A stretch of 64,000 nucleotides of DNA from Blastococcus sp. VKM Ac-2987 (lineage in GTDB: Bacteria; Actinomycetota; Actinomycetes; Mycobacteriales; Geodermatophilaceae): the NCBI RefSeq assembly GCF_026967805.1, contig NZ_JAPVBG010000002.1, positions 878,138 to 942,137 on the forward strand, read 5' to 3'. Both the position numbers and the translations under genes were made by a program. Every line of letters begins with the position of its first letter. The first letter of the stretch is position 1. Below are positions 37,504 to 46,229 of this stretch, in pieces. The notes beneath the pieces are model-generated. The model did no database searches. It saw only the letters and a program-made list of their open reading frames with translations, and was not told where the DNA came from.

Positions 37504-39264
37504 CTATCCCGCGGCGTCCGCGATGGTGCAGATCACCGCACCGCTGGTGACCGAGGCGCCGACCTCGGCCGACAGGCCGGAGACCGTGCCGGCCTTGTGC
37601 GCGGTGATCGGCTGCTCCATCTTCATCGCCTCGAGCACGACGACGAGGTCGCCGGCCGCCACGGTGGCGCCGTCCTCGACGGCGACCTTGACGATGGTGC
37701 CCTGCATGGGGGAGGTGAGGGAGTTCCCCGAGGCGGCCGCGCCGCCCCCGCCGCCGCCGCGCTTGCGTGGCTTGGCGGCCGCACCGGGCGTCGCGCCGCC
37801 GCCGGCGGCCAGGCCGGCCGGCAGGGACACCTCGAGCCGGCGGCCGCCGACCTCGACCACGACCGTCTGCCGCGGGCCGGCCTCGTCCGGCTCGGACGGG
37901 GCGGCGTCGTAGGGCTGGACCTGGTTGTCCCACTCGGTCTCGATCCACCGGGTGTGCACCGTGAAGGGCTCGGTGGTGAAGGCCTCGTCGCGGACGACCG
38001 CGCGGTGGAACGGGACGACCGTGGGCATGCCCTCGACCACCAGCTCGTCCAGCGCGCGCCGGGCCCGCTGCAGCGCCTCCTCGCGGGTGGCGCCGGTGAC
38101 GATCAGCTTGGCGAGCATGGAGTCGAACGCCCCGGCGACCTCGCCGCCGGTCTCGACGCCGGAGTCCCAGCGCACGCCCGGCCCCTGCGGGATCTCCAGC
38201 CGGTCCACCGGACCGGGGGCCGGCATGAAGTTGCGGCCGGCGTCCTCGGCGTTGATCCGGAACTCGATGCTGTGGCCGCGCGGCTCCGGGTCTTCGGTGA
38301 TCTCCAGCGGGAGCCCGTCGGCGATGCGGAACTGCTGGCGGACCAGGTCGATGCCCGAGGTCTCCTCGGAGACCGGGTGCTCGACCTGCAGGCGGGTGTT
38401 GACCTCGAGGAAGGAGATCGAGCCGTCGGTGCCGACCAGGTACTCGACGGTGCCGGCACCGTGGTAGCCGGCCTCGGCGCAGATGGCCTTGGCCGAGGAG
38501 TGGATGCGCTCCCGCTGCTCCTCGGTGAGGAACGGCGCCGGGGCCTCCTCGACCAGCTTCTGGTTGCGCCGCTGCAGCGAGCAGTCACGGGTGCCGACGA
38601 CGATCACGTTGCCGTGGGTGTCGGCGAGGACCTGGGCCTCGACGTGGCGGGGCTTGTCGAGGAACCGCTCGACGAAGCACTCGCCGCGGCCGAAGGCCGA
38701 CACCGCCTCGCGGACGGCGGAGTCGAACAGCTCGGGGATCTCCTCCATGGTGCGGGCCACCTTGAGCCCGCGCCCGCCACCGCCGAACGCCGCCTTGATC
38801 GCGACGGGGAGGCCGTGCTCCTCGGCGAAGGCGAGGACCTCGTCGGCGCCCCCGACCGGGTCCTTGGTGCCGGGCACCAGGGGGGCGCCGGCCTTGGTGG
38901 CGATGTGCCGGGCCGCGACCTTGTCACCGAGGTCGATGATCGCCTGGGGCGACGGCCCGATCCAGGTCAGCCCGGCGTCGAGAACGGCCTGGGCGAAGTC
39001 GGCGTTCTCCGACAGGAAGCCGTAGCCGGGGTGGATGGCGTCCGCGCCGGACTGCTTCGCCGCGTCGAGGATCTTGTCGATCACCAGGTAGGAGTCGCCC
39101 GGCGTCGTGCCGCCCAGGGCGAAGGCCTCGTCGGCGACGCGCACGTGCAGCGCGTCCCGGTCGGGCTCGGCGTAGACCGCCACGCTGGTCAGACCCGCGT
39201 CCTTGCACGCGCGGGCCACCCGGACCGCGATCTCGCCACGGTTGGCGATCAGGACCTTCTGCAC
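37504..39264 (-). CDS. accA3: Acyl-CoA (acetyl-/propionyl-CoA) carboxylase alpha subunit: biotin carboxylase plus biotin carrier
   Basis: This 586-residue subunit combines an N-terminal biotin carboxylase ([28 protein letters not shown], the ATP-grasp glycine loop [13 protein letters not shown] near residue 165, [14 protein letters not shown]) with a Lys/Gly/Ala linker and a C-terminal biotin carrier domain. The biotinylation site is EAMKMEQ near residue 550. The symbol follows mycobacterial usage for the shared alpha subunit of acetyl- and propionyl-CoA carboxylases. The GTG at 39264 has GGGAGAG upstream. The beta and epsilon subunits and the biotin ligase lie within 4 kb, and the product would feed mutAB. 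Confidence 0.93.
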   Translation of the reverse strand: MQKVLIANRGEIAVRVARACKDAGLTSVAVYAEPDRDALHVRVADEAFALGGTTPGDSYLVIDKILDAAKQSGADAIHPGYGFLSENADFAQAVLDAGLTWIGPSPQAIIDLGDKVAARHIATKAGAPLVPGTKDPVGGADEVLAFAEEHGLPVAIKAAFGGGGRGLKVARTMEEIPELFDSAVREAVSAFGRGECFVERFLDKPRHVEAQVLADTHGNVIVVGTRDCSLQRRNQKLVEEAPAPFLTEEQRERIHSSAKAICAEAGYHGAGTVEYLVGTDGSISFLEVNTRLQVEHPVSEETSGIDLVRQQFRIADGLPLEITEDPEPRGHSIEFRINAEDAGRNFMPAPGPVDRLEIPQGPGVRWDSGVETGGEVAGAFDSMLAKLIVTGATREEALQRARRALDELVVEGMPTVVPFHRAVVRDEAFTTEPFTVHTRWIETEWDNQVQPYDAAPSEPDEAGPRQTVVVEVGGRRLEVSLPAGLAAGGGATPGAAAKPRKRGGGGGGAAASGNSLTSPMQGTIVKVAVEDGATVAAGDLVVVLEAMKMEQPITAHKAGTVSGLSAEVGASVTSGAVICTIADAAG

Positions 39265-39344
39265 CGGAGCTCTCCCTCTTCTGTGGGCCGGTCGAACTGT
39301 TGTCGGTACCGCGTGGGCGCGGTCGATCGGGACCTCGGTGCTGC

Positions 39345-39953
39345 TCAGCGGCGCCATAGGTCGGTGATGGCCAGGCCGCGTTTGGCCAGCTGGGTCCGCA
39401 GGACCGTCAGCGACAACCCCACCACGGCCGCCGGATCGCCCTCGACCCGGCGCACGAACGGGGCGCCGAGCCCGTCGAGGGTGAACGCGCCCGCCACGGC
39501 CAGCGGCTCCCCGGTGGCGAGGTAGGCCTCGACCTCCGGCGGCGTGGGCTCGGCGAAGTAGACGACGGTCGAGGCCACCGCGATGTCCCGGCTGACGACG
39601 GCGCCGTCCCGGACGTCGAACAGCGCCTGGCCGGTGTGCAGGACGCCGGAGCGCCCGGCCATGCGCCGCCAGCGGTCGCGCGCCTCGGCGGCGTCGGCCG
39701 GCTTGCCCTGCGGCTTCCCGGCGAACTCCAGCAGCGAGTCCGCCCCGATGACCAGGGCGTCGGTCTCCTGCTTGGCGACGGCGGCGGCCTTGGCGGCGGC
39801 GAGCAGGGCGACCTGCTCGGCCACGCGCGGGGCGGAGTAGGAGGATTCGTCGACGTCGCTCACCACGACCTCGGGCGACAGACCGGCCTGCCGCAGCAGG
39901 GACAGCCGGGCCGGCGAGGCCGACGCCAGCACCAGCCGGCGGTCGGCGCTCAT
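39345..39953 (-). CDS. maf: Maf-like nucleoside triphosphate pyrophosphatase
   Basis: This 202-residue protein has the Maf start [19 protein letters not shown] (residues 7-25) and [18 protein letters not shown] near residue 70, with the catalytic Asp. The middle [12 protein letters not shown] and the late [28 protein letters not shown] complete the family pattern. Maf proteins hydrolyse non-canonical or specific NTPs to NMPs and have been tied to septum formation. Placement between carboxylase genes is typical of actinobacteria. Its ATG overlaps the stop of the epsilon subunit gene as ATGA. Confidence 0.9.
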   Translation of the reverse strand: MSADRRLVLASASPARLSLLRQAGLSPEVVVSDVDESSYSAPRVAEQVALLAAAKAAAVAKQETDALVIGADSLLEFAGKPQGKPADAAEARDRWRRMAGRSGVLHTGQALFDVRDGAVVSRDIAVASTVVYFAEPTPPEVEAYLATGEPLAVAGAFTLDGLGAPFVRRVEGDPAAVVGLSLTVLRTQLAKRGLAITDLWRR

Positions 39954-40285
39954 GCGAACCGCCCGGCTGCGCGCCAGCCGCCGTGGCCGTGCGCGAGGGC
40001 ACCCCGGTGGCCGTCGGCGTAGGAGGCCCAGGCGCCCACCGGCGTCGGCCGGCGGCGCTCCCGGCGCTGCGACATCGCCGCGACCACGACGGTCAGCGCA
40101 GCCAGCTCCTCCGCCGTCGGCTCGCCCTTGACGACGCGCAGCAGCGGTGGTGAAGCGGGGGACGGCTCCTGGTCCGGTCGCGCCGAGTGGGCCCCGGAGG
40201 GGTCCGCGTAGGCGGGACGGAGGCGCTCGTCGCCGCCGGGGGACGGCAACTGGCCGCGGTGCGGCCCGGAGGGTCGCAGTGTCAT
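39950..40285 (-). CDS. accE: Acyl-CoA carboxylase epsilon subunit
   Basis: The 111-residue protein has a polar, Pro/Ser-rich N-terminal half and the short conserved motif [23 protein letters not shown] (residues about 47-69). It is followed by an RR-rich segment and a [11 protein letters not shown] tail, the pattern of actinobacterial AccE/PccE proteins. The subunit bridges and stabilises the alpha-beta complex. It is translationally coupled between accD (ATGA overlap) and maf (ATGA overlap). Confidence 0.88.
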   Translation of the reverse strand: MTLRPSGPHRGQLPSPGGDERLRPAYADPSGAHSARPDQEPSPASPPLLRVVKGEPTAEELAALTVVVAAMSQRRERRRPTPVGAWASYADGHRGALAHGHGGWRAAGRFA

Positions 40286-41910
40286 AGCGGGATGTTCCCG
40301 TGCTTCTTCGCGGGCAGCGTCTGGCGCTTGTTGGCCAGCACGCGCAGCGCCTTGGTCACCTGCACGCGGGTGTGCGACGGCGGGATGACCGCGTCGACGT
40401 AGCCGCGGTCGGCGGCGATGTAGGGGTTGGCGAGGGTGTCCTCGTACTCCGAGATCAGCTCCGCGCGGCGGGTGTCCGGGTCGTCGGCCGCGGCCAGTTC
40501 CTTGCGGTAGAGGATGCCGACCGCGCCCTGCGCGCCGACCACGGCGATCTGCGCCGTCGGCCAGGCGAGGTTCACGTCCGCGCCGAGGTGCTTGGAGCCC
40601 ATGACGTCGTAGGCGCCGCCGTAGGCCTTGCGGGTGATGACCGTGACCTTGGGGACGGTCGCCTCGGCGTAGGCGTAGATCAGCTTGGCGCCGCGGCGGA
40701 TGATGCCCTCCCACTCCTGCGAGGTGCCGGGCAGGAAGCCCGGGACGTCGACGAAGGTGAGCACCGGGATGTTGAAGGCGTCGCAGGTGCGGACGAACCG
40801 CGCCGCCTTCTCGCTGGCGTCGATGTCCAGGGTGCCGGCGAACTGGGTGGGCTGGTTGGCCACGACCCCGACCGGCCGGCCCTCGACCCGGCCGAAGCCG
40901 ATCAGGATGTTCGGCGCGAACAGCGGTTGCACCTCGAGGAACTCGCCGTCGTCGAGGACGTGCTCGATGACGGTGTGCATGTCGTAGGGCGTGTTCGCCG
41001 AGTCGGGGACGAAGGTGTCGAGCTCGAGGTCCTCGTCGGTCAGCGCGTCCGGCAGCACGGTCTCCACCGGCGGCGTCTCGAGCGCCGGCAGCGGGTCGAG
41101 GTTGTTGCTGGGGAGGTAGGACAGCAGCGCCTTGACGTAGTCGAGGGCGTCGGCCTCGTCCTCGGCCAGGTAGTGCGCGACACCGGACTTGGTGTTGTGC
41201 GTGCGCGCACCACCGAGCTCCTCGAGGGAGACGTCCTCGCCGGTCACGGTCTTCACGACGTCGGGGCCGGTGATGAACATCTGGCTGGTCTTGTCGACCA
41301 TGACGATGAAGTCGGTGAGCGCGGGGGAGTAGACGTGCCCGCCGGCCGCCGGCCCCATGACCAGCGAGATCTGCGGGATGACGCCGGAGGCGTGCACGTT
41401 GCGCCGGAAGATCTCGCCGTAGAGGCCGAGGGAGACCACGCCCTCCTGGATGCGCGCCCCGCCGCCCTCGTTGATGCCGATGACGGGGCAGCCGTCCTGG
41501 ATGGCGAAGTCCTGGACCTTGACGATCTTCTCGCCGTAGACCTCGCCGAGGCTCCCGCCGAAGACGGTCACGTCCTGGGAGAAGATCGCCACCGGGCGGC
41601 CGTCGACCGTGCCGTACCCGGTGACGACGCCGTCGCCGAAGGGGCGCTTGTCGGCCATCCCGAAGTTCGTCGACCGGTGCCGGGCGAACTCGTCGAACTC
41701 GGTGAACGAGCCCGGGTCCAGCAGCGCGTCGATCCGCTCGCGGGCGGTCATCTTGCCCGCGGCGTGCTGCTTCTCCACGGCTCGCTCGGAGCCCGCGTGC
41801 TGGGCCTCCTGCACCCGTCGCTCGAAGTCGGCGAGCTTCCCGGCCGTCGTGTGGATGTCGACGTCGTCGGGGACGTGCTCCCCGGCGCTCTCCAGTTCAG
41901 CCGCGCTCAC
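40282..41910 (-). CDS. accD: Acyl-CoA carboxylase beta subunit (propionyl-CoA carboxyltransferase type)
   Basis: This 542-residue carboxyltransferase has both halves of the crotonase-like fold. The N-terminal half contains [23 protein letters not shown], the biotin/acyl glycine loop [12 protein letters not shown] and [17 protein letters not shown]. The C-terminal half contains [52 protein letters not shown]. The residues resemble AccD5/PccB-type subunits that accept propionyl-CoA. The GTG start has GAGGAGG 4-5 nt upstream. The gene is divergent from birA across 280 bp that show nothing else except a possible minus-strand -10 (TACGCT near 42080) and a small hairpin near 42046-42064. Confidence 0.92.
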   Translation of the reverse strand: MSAAELESAGEHVPDDVDIHTTAGKLADFERRVQEAQHAGSERAVEKQHAAGKMTARERIDALLDPGSFTEFDEFARHRSTNFGMADKRPFGDGVVTGYGTVDGRPVAIFSQDVTVFGGSLGEVYGEKIVKVQDFAIQDGCPVIGINEGGGARIQEGVVSLGLYGEIFRRNVHASGVIPQISLVMGPAAGGHVYSPALTDFIVMVDKTSQMFITGPDVVKTVTGEDVSLEELGGARTHNTKSGVAHYLAEDEADALDYVKALLSYLPSNNLDPLPALETPPVETVLPDALTDEDLELDTFVPDSANTPYDMHTVIEHVLDDGEFLEVQPLFAPNILIGFGRVEGRPVGVVANQPTQFAGTLDIDASEKAARFVRTCDAFNIPVLTFVDVPGFLPGTSQEWEGIIRRGAKLIYAYAEATVPKVTVITRKAYGGAYDVMGSKHLGADVNLAWPTAQIAVVGAQGAVGILYRKELAAADDPDTRRAELISEYEDTLANPYIAADRGYVDAVIPPSHTRVQVTKALRVLANKRQTLPAKKHGNIPL

Positions 41911-42178
41911 GTGTCCTCCTCGCTGGCGCCCCTCGGCCGCGTCCGCGCGCCGCTGGTCTGCTCGTCCGTGACCCACCCGGCCGGTCACGTGTCCTGCCCC
42001 GCGGTTGCCCGGAAGGCCCTCGCGTCCGTGCCGTGCCCGTGTGCCGGCCCCGACGTGCCGGGGCTCCGGGTTCCGTAGCGTAGGGGAGCCACCGGCCGGC
42101 TCTCCCGCTGGAGTCCGACGGTCCGCCGTCCGGGTGGGCGGCGGACCGGGCCGGACAGCGCCGCCGGGCACCGGTGGC

Positions 42179-42184
42179 TAGCGT
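42179..42184 (+). promoter_or_regulatory. -10 box (TAGCGT) for leaderless birA
   Basis: TAGCGT ends exactly 6 nt before the GTG at 42191. Confidence 0.6.
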
Positions 42185-42190
42185 GATCGG

Positions 42191-43033
42191 GTGCCCGATG
42201 CCCCCTCCTCCCGCTGGTCGGACCTGGAGCGCCCCGCCTTCGACGCGCGGGCGCTCGACACGGCGCTCCGCCGGGACAGCAGGCTGTGGCGGTCGGTCGA
42301 GGTCGTCGCCGAGATCGGCTCGACCAACGCCGCGCTGGCCGCGGCGGCCGCGGAGGACGCCCCCGAGGGCACCGTCCTCGTCGCCGAGCACCAGGTCACC
42401 GGACGGGGTCGCCTCGACCGGCTGTGGACCTCGCCCCCGCGGGCCGGCCTGACCGTGTCCTTCCTGCTGCGCCCGGACGTCCCGGCCGCGCGCCGCGGCT
42501 GGCTCCCCCTGCTCACCGGGGTCGCGCTGGCCGAGTCGGTGCGGGAGGTCAGCGGTGTCCTCGCATCGGTGAAGTGGCCCAACGACCTGCTCGCCGGCGA
42601 CGGGCGGAAGCTGGCCGGCATCCTGGCCGAGTCGGTCGCGGGCGGCACTCTCCCGGCCGGCGTCGTCGTCGGGGTGGGGCTCAACGTCTCGACCACGGCC
42701 GCCGAGCTCCCGGAGACCGGGACGTCCCTGTCGGTGGTCACCGGCGCGACCGTCGACCGGGCGCCGGTGCTGCTGGGCTTCCTGCGTGCCCTCGAGCGGC
42801 GCTACCTGGGCTGGGTCGAGGCGCTGGGCGATCCGGTGGTGTCCGGGCTGGCGCAGGACTACCTGGCGTGGTCGTCGACCGTCGGCCGCACGGTGGAGGT
42901 GACCATGCCCGACGGCTCGGCTCTGGTCGGCACCGCCCGGGCGATCGACTGGGACGGCCGGCTGGTCGTCGACAGCCCCGGGGGCACGGTGGCGCTCGCC
43001 AGCGGGGACGTGCGACACGTCCGCGCCTCCTGA
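42191..43033 (+). CDS. birA: Biotin--[acetyl-CoA-carboxylase] ligase
   Basis: This 280-residue ligase has no N-terminal helix-turn-helix, so it is a group I enzyme without repressor function. Landmarks are EIGSTNAALAA near residue 42, VLVAEHQVTGRGRLDRLWTSPP (the biotinyl-AMP loop GRGR), VKWPNDLLAGDGRKLAGILAES with the catalytic Lys, and VGVGLNV. A C-terminal SH3-like domain follows (GRTVEVTMPDG...GRLVVDSPGG). It would biotinylate the carrier domain of the neighbouring carboxylase alpha subunit. Confidence 0.92.
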   Translation: MPDAPSSRWSDLERPAFDARALDTALRRDSRLWRSVEVVAEIGSTNAALAAAAAEDAPEGTVLVAEHQVTGRGRLDRLWTSPPRAGLTVSFLLRPDVPAARRGWLPLLTGVALAESVREVSGVLASVKWPNDLLAGDGRKLAGILAESVAGGTLPAGVVVGVGLNVSTTAAELPETGTSLSVVTGATVDRAPVLLGFLRALERRYLGWVEALGDPVVSGLAQDYLAWSSTVGRTVEVTMPDGSALVGTARAIDWDGRLVVDSPGGTVALASGDVRHVRAS

Positions 43034-43067
43034 GTGTCGGTCACCGTGCGGAGGCGCGCCCGCCCGT

Positions 43068-43073
43068 TACTGT
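43068..43073 (+). promoter_or_regulatory. -10 box (TACTGT) for the acyltransferase gene
   Basis: TACTGT ends 6 nt before ATG 43080, again the leaderless spacing. Confidence 0.55.
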
Positions 43074-43079
43074 TTCGAA

Positions 43080-44396
43080 ATGCATTCGGTCGCCGACCCC
43101 GCCACGCCCGCATCCGGGGGGCGCGGATCGCTCGGTCCATCGGAACGTCCGGAGAGCAGGCAGACGCAGCTCCCGGATCCCAGCAGCGAGCCCACCAGCC
43201 CGCTCAAGGGTGAGATCCGGGCGCTCACCGGCCTGCGCTTCGTCGCCTCGATCCTGGTGGTGGCGCTGCACCTGAGCTACGCGCCGGGGCCCACCTTCAC
43301 CGGGCTGCTCGCACCGCTGGCTCCCGTGGTGGCCGCAGGCTGGCTCGGGGTCGACCTGTTCTTCGTGCTCAGTGGTTTCGTCATCACGCTGAACTACACC
43401 GGCCACCTGGGACAGTCCTTCTCCGCGCGCAAGGCCTACGTCTTCCTCTGGGCGCGGATCACGCGGATCTGGCCGACCTTCGCCCTGGTGACCGTGCTGT
43501 TCGGCGGGTGGCTGCTGGCCCGGTCGTGGTTCGACGACAACCCGTCGTTCCAGGCGGTCCAGCCGCAGCTGAGCGTGCCGCACCTGGTCGAGCAGCTGCT
43601 CATGGTGCAGCAGTGGCACCGGCCGTACTTCCCGGGCGCCTCGTACGTGGGGCCGGGGTGGTCGGTCAGCGCGGAGTGGCTGGCCTACTGCGCCTTCCCG
43701 GTGCTCGCGCTGGGGCTGTGGCGGCTCCGGCGGGCCTCGGCGTCGGTCACCGGATCGCTGGCCCTGCTCTGCATGGTGCCGTTCGTCGTCCACAACCTGG
43801 TCGCCGGGACCGCGGGCTTCGAGTACCAGTGGCTGGCCCGCATCGCGGCCGGGTTCACGGCCGGCGCACTCACCTGCCTGGCGGTGCAGCGGCTGGGGAC
43901 GAACCCGCGCTCGGGCCCGGTGGCCGAGAAGGTGGCCGCCGTCCTCGCCGGCTGCCTCCTGGTCGCGGTGTTCGTCGCCGACCGCGTGGGCGCCGCGCTG
44001 GGGGGCGACTACCAGGGTGTCGTGGTCGTACTGTTCCCGCCGCTGGTCGGTGCCCTGGCGCTCGCGCGCGGGAGCGGCAGCCGGTGGCTGGGCTCGCGGG
44101 TCCTCGTGCACGGCGGCCGCATCTCCTACGCCCTCTACCTGGTGCACTACTGCGTCTTCGAGATCGTCTGGACGGCGATGCTGTCCATCGCGGTGATCGG
44201 CCCCACCACCATCGGCGGGTCCGTCGTCACCGTGCTGTCGGTGCCCCTGGCCCTGGTGCTCGCGCACCTGCTGTACACGCGGGTGGAGGAGCCGGCCCGC
44301 CGCAAGCTGCGGATCATCGGCCCCCGGACGTCGGAGGACCGGCCCGGCGACGCCCGTCCCCGCACCCGGGCGGCGACACACGCCGCGAAGGCATGA
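43080..44396 (+). CDS. Acyltransferase 3 family membrane protein
   Basis: This 438-residue protein has a polar N-terminus of about 45 residues, then IRALTGLRFVASILVVALHLSYA with the catalytic His. About ten membrane spans follow, with landmarks GVDLFFVLSGFVITLNY and WARITRIWPTFALV. The C-terminal tail is basic and cytoplasmic. It probably transfers acetyl or similar groups to a cell-surface glycan or lipid. It resembles the protein at 29874 in fold but not closely in sequence. Next to birA and the PH-domain gene, no specific acceptor is indicated. Confidence 0.82.
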   Translation: MHSVADPATPASGGRGSLGPSERPESRQTQLPDPSSEPTSPLKGEIRALTGLRFVASILVVALHLSYAPGPTFTGLLAPLAPVVAAGWLGVDLFFVLSGFVITLNYTGHLGQSFSARKAYVFLWARITRIWPTFALVTVLFGGWLLARSWFDDNPSFQAVQPQLSVPHLVEQLLMVQQWHRPYFPGASYVGPGWSVSAEWLAYCAFPVLALGLWRLRRASASVTGSLALLCMVPFVVHNLVAGTAGFEYQWLARIAAGFTAGALTCLAVQRLGTNPRSGPVAEKVAAVLAGCLLVAVFVADRVGAALGGDYQGVVVVLFPPLVGALALARGSGSRWLGSRVLVHGGRISYALYLVHYCVFEIVWTAMLSIAVIGPTTIGGSVVTVLSVPLALVLAHLLYTRVEEPARRKLRIIGPRTSEDRPGDARPRTRAATHAAKA

Positions 44397-44427
44397 CGGG
44401 CGGGGGCGCCTCCGTCATCCTGGCAGG

Positions 44428-45003
44428 GTGCCCTACCCCGACAAGCTCCTCGCCGACGACGAAGAGGTCGTGCGCCACCTGCACCCGCACTGGCTGACGC
44501 TCTTCTGGCCGGTGGTGTGCTTCCTGCTCGTCGTCGGTGGTGTCTCGTTCGGCGCCGCGCTCGTCCCCGCGGGGCCGCAGCAGGGGATGATCCGGCTGGG
44601 GATCGTGGTGCTGGCGGCCCTGCTGCTGCTGTTCCTCGTCGTCGTCCCCCTGCTGCGCTGGCGGACGACGCACTACGTCATCACCACCCACCGGCTGCTG
44701 TTCCGCGAGGGCGTCCTGACCCGCCGCGGCCGCGACCTCGGGCTCGCCCGGATCACCGACGTCTCCTACACCCAGACGCTGTGGGAGCGGATCATCAGGT
44801 CCGGCACGCTGACGATCGAGACCGCGGGGGACGGCGGCGCCACGGTGCTGCGGCAGATCCCCGACAGCGACGGCGTCCAGCAGCTGATCAACGTGATGAT
44901 CGAGGAGGACGCCGACCGGCGGGCCCAGGAGAACGCCGGCTACCTCCGCGGCGAGGACGGCTGGCCGCCCGCGGACGGCTGGCGGGCCACCAGCGTGCTC
45001 TGA
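44428..45003 (+). CDS. PH domain-containing membrane protein (YdbS-like, bPH2)
   Basis: The 191-residue protein has an N-terminal polar stretch, two membrane spans (residues about 28-75) and a bacterial PH-like domain: HYVITTHRLLFREGVLTRRGRDLGLARITDVSYTQTLWERIIRSGTLTIET. The tail DGVQQLINVMIEED is typical of DUF304/bPH2 proteins. The function is unknown. The GTG start is 6 nt after CATCCT, a degenerate form of the TANNNT box. Confidence 0.83.
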   Translation: MPYPDKLLADDEEVVRHLHPHWLTLFWPVVCFLLVVGGVSFGAALVPAGPQQGMIRLGIVVLAALLLLFLVVVPLLRWRTTHYVITTHRLLFREGVLTRRGRDLGLARITDVSYTQTLWERIIRSGTLTIETAGDGGATVLRQIPDSDGVQQLINVMIEEDADRRAQENAGYLRGEDGWPPADGWRATSVL

Positions 45004-45066
45004 CCGCGCACCGGATGTGACGGGTCCGTCACGGCGCGCCTGAACGGTTCTGTCGGACCCCCTCCC

Positions 45067-45072
45067 TACCTT
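45067..45072 (+). promoter_or_regulatory. -10 box (TACCTT) for sbcDC
   Basis: TACCTT ends 8 nt before the sbcD ATG at 45081, and no Shine-Dalgarno sequence is present. Confidence 0.5.
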
Positions 45073-45080
45073 CTGCGGAC

Positions 45081-46229
45081 ATGCGGCTGCTGCACACCTC
45101 GGACTGGCACATCGGCCGCACCCTGCACGGCACGGACCTGCTCGCCGAGCAGGAGGCGGTCCTGGGCGGCCTGGCCGCCGTCGTCACCGCGGAGCGGGTC
45201 GACGTCGTCGTCGTGGCCGGCGACGTCTACGACCGCGCGGTGCCCTCGGCCGACGCAACCGGGGTGCTCGACCGCGTCATCGGCCGGCTGCTGGCCACCG
45301 GCGCGCGGGTGGTCCTCACCCCGGGCAACCACGACTCGGCACGCCGGCTCGGCACCTTCTCCGGCCTGCTCAGCGCGGCCGGTCTGCACGTCCGGGCGGT
45401 CACGCCGCGGCTGGACGAGCCGGTGCTGCTCGCCGACGAGCACGGCGAGGTGGCCGTGTACGGCATCCCTTACCTGGAGCCGGAGGTGGCCCGCCACGAG
45501 CTGGGCGTGCCCGAGGCGCGCGGGCACGAGGCGGTGCTGCGCGAGGCCATGGACCGCGTGCGCGCCGATCTGTTCCTGCGGCCGGGGGCCCGGTCGGTGG
45601 TGCTCGCGCACGCCTTCGTCGGCGGCGGGGTGGCCAGCGAGAGCGAGCGGGACATCTGCGTCGGCGGGGTCGACCTGGTGCCGGCGAAGGTCTTCGACGG
45701 CGTGGACTACGTCGCCCTCGGGCACCTGCACCGGCCGCAGACGCTCTCCCCGCGGATGCGGTACAGCGGGTCCCCGCTGGCCTACTCGTTCGGGGAGGCG
45801 GGCCAGCAGAAGCAGGCCTGGCTGGTCGACCTCGACGCATCGGGCCTGGCCGACGTCCGGGCGCTGCCGCTGCCCACACCCCGGCCCCTCTCGGTGCTCA
45901 CCGGCACCCTGGAGGAGCTGCTCGCCGAGCCGGCGCACGCCGCCGCCGAGCAGCACTTCGTCTCCGCCCGCCTCACCGACCCGGCCCGCCCGGCCGACCC
46001 CATGCGCCGGCTGCAGGCGCGCTTCCCGTTCTGCGTCCACCTGGACTGGGCGGGTGCCGGAACGGCGGGCGAGGGCGGGAGCTACCAGGAGCGGATGGAG
46101 GGGCGCAGCGCCCTCGACGTCGCCGGCGAGTTCGTCAGCCACGTGCGCGGCGTGCCGGCCACCGCCGGGGAGCGGGAGCTGCTGGCCCGTGCGCTCGGTG
46201 CCGCGGACCGCGCGGAGGCGGCCCGATGA
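45081..46229 (+). CDS. sbcD: Exonuclease SbcCD, nuclease subunit D (Mre11-like)
   Basis: This 382-residue metallophosphoesterase carries the Mre11 motifs: LLHTSDWHIGR (residues 3-13), VVVAGDVYDRAVPS, LTPGNHDSARRL near residue 85, VLAHAFVGGG and VALGHLHRPQ near residue 218. These residues bind two Mn ions. With SbcC it cleaves DNA hairpins and blocked double-strand ends. The stop overlaps the sbcC start as ATGA. Confidence 0.95.
   Translation: MRLLHTSDWHIGRTLHGTDLLAEQEAVLGGLAAVVTAERVDVVVVAGDVYDRAVPSADATGVLDRVIGRLLATGARVVLTPGNHDSARRLGTFSGLLSAAGLHVRAVTPRLDEPVLLADEHGEVAVYGIPYLEPEVARHELGVPEARGHEAVLREAMDRVRADLFLRPGARSVVLAHAFVGGGVASESERDICVGGVDLVPAKVFDGVDYVALGHLHRPQTLSPRMRYSGSPLAYSFGEAGQQKQAWLVDLDASGLADVRALPLPTPRPLSVLTGTLEELLAEPAHAAAEQHFVSARLTDPARPADPMRRLQARFPFCVHLDWAGAGTAGEGGSYQERMEGRSALDVAGEFVSHVRGVPATAGERELLARALGAADRAEAAR

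Noticed and set aside
43068..43090. TTCGAAATGCATTCGG before the acyltransferase as another SOS box
   Set aside because: The right half does not match GTTCGA at the required spacing. The sequence is better explained by a TACTGT box and the start codon.
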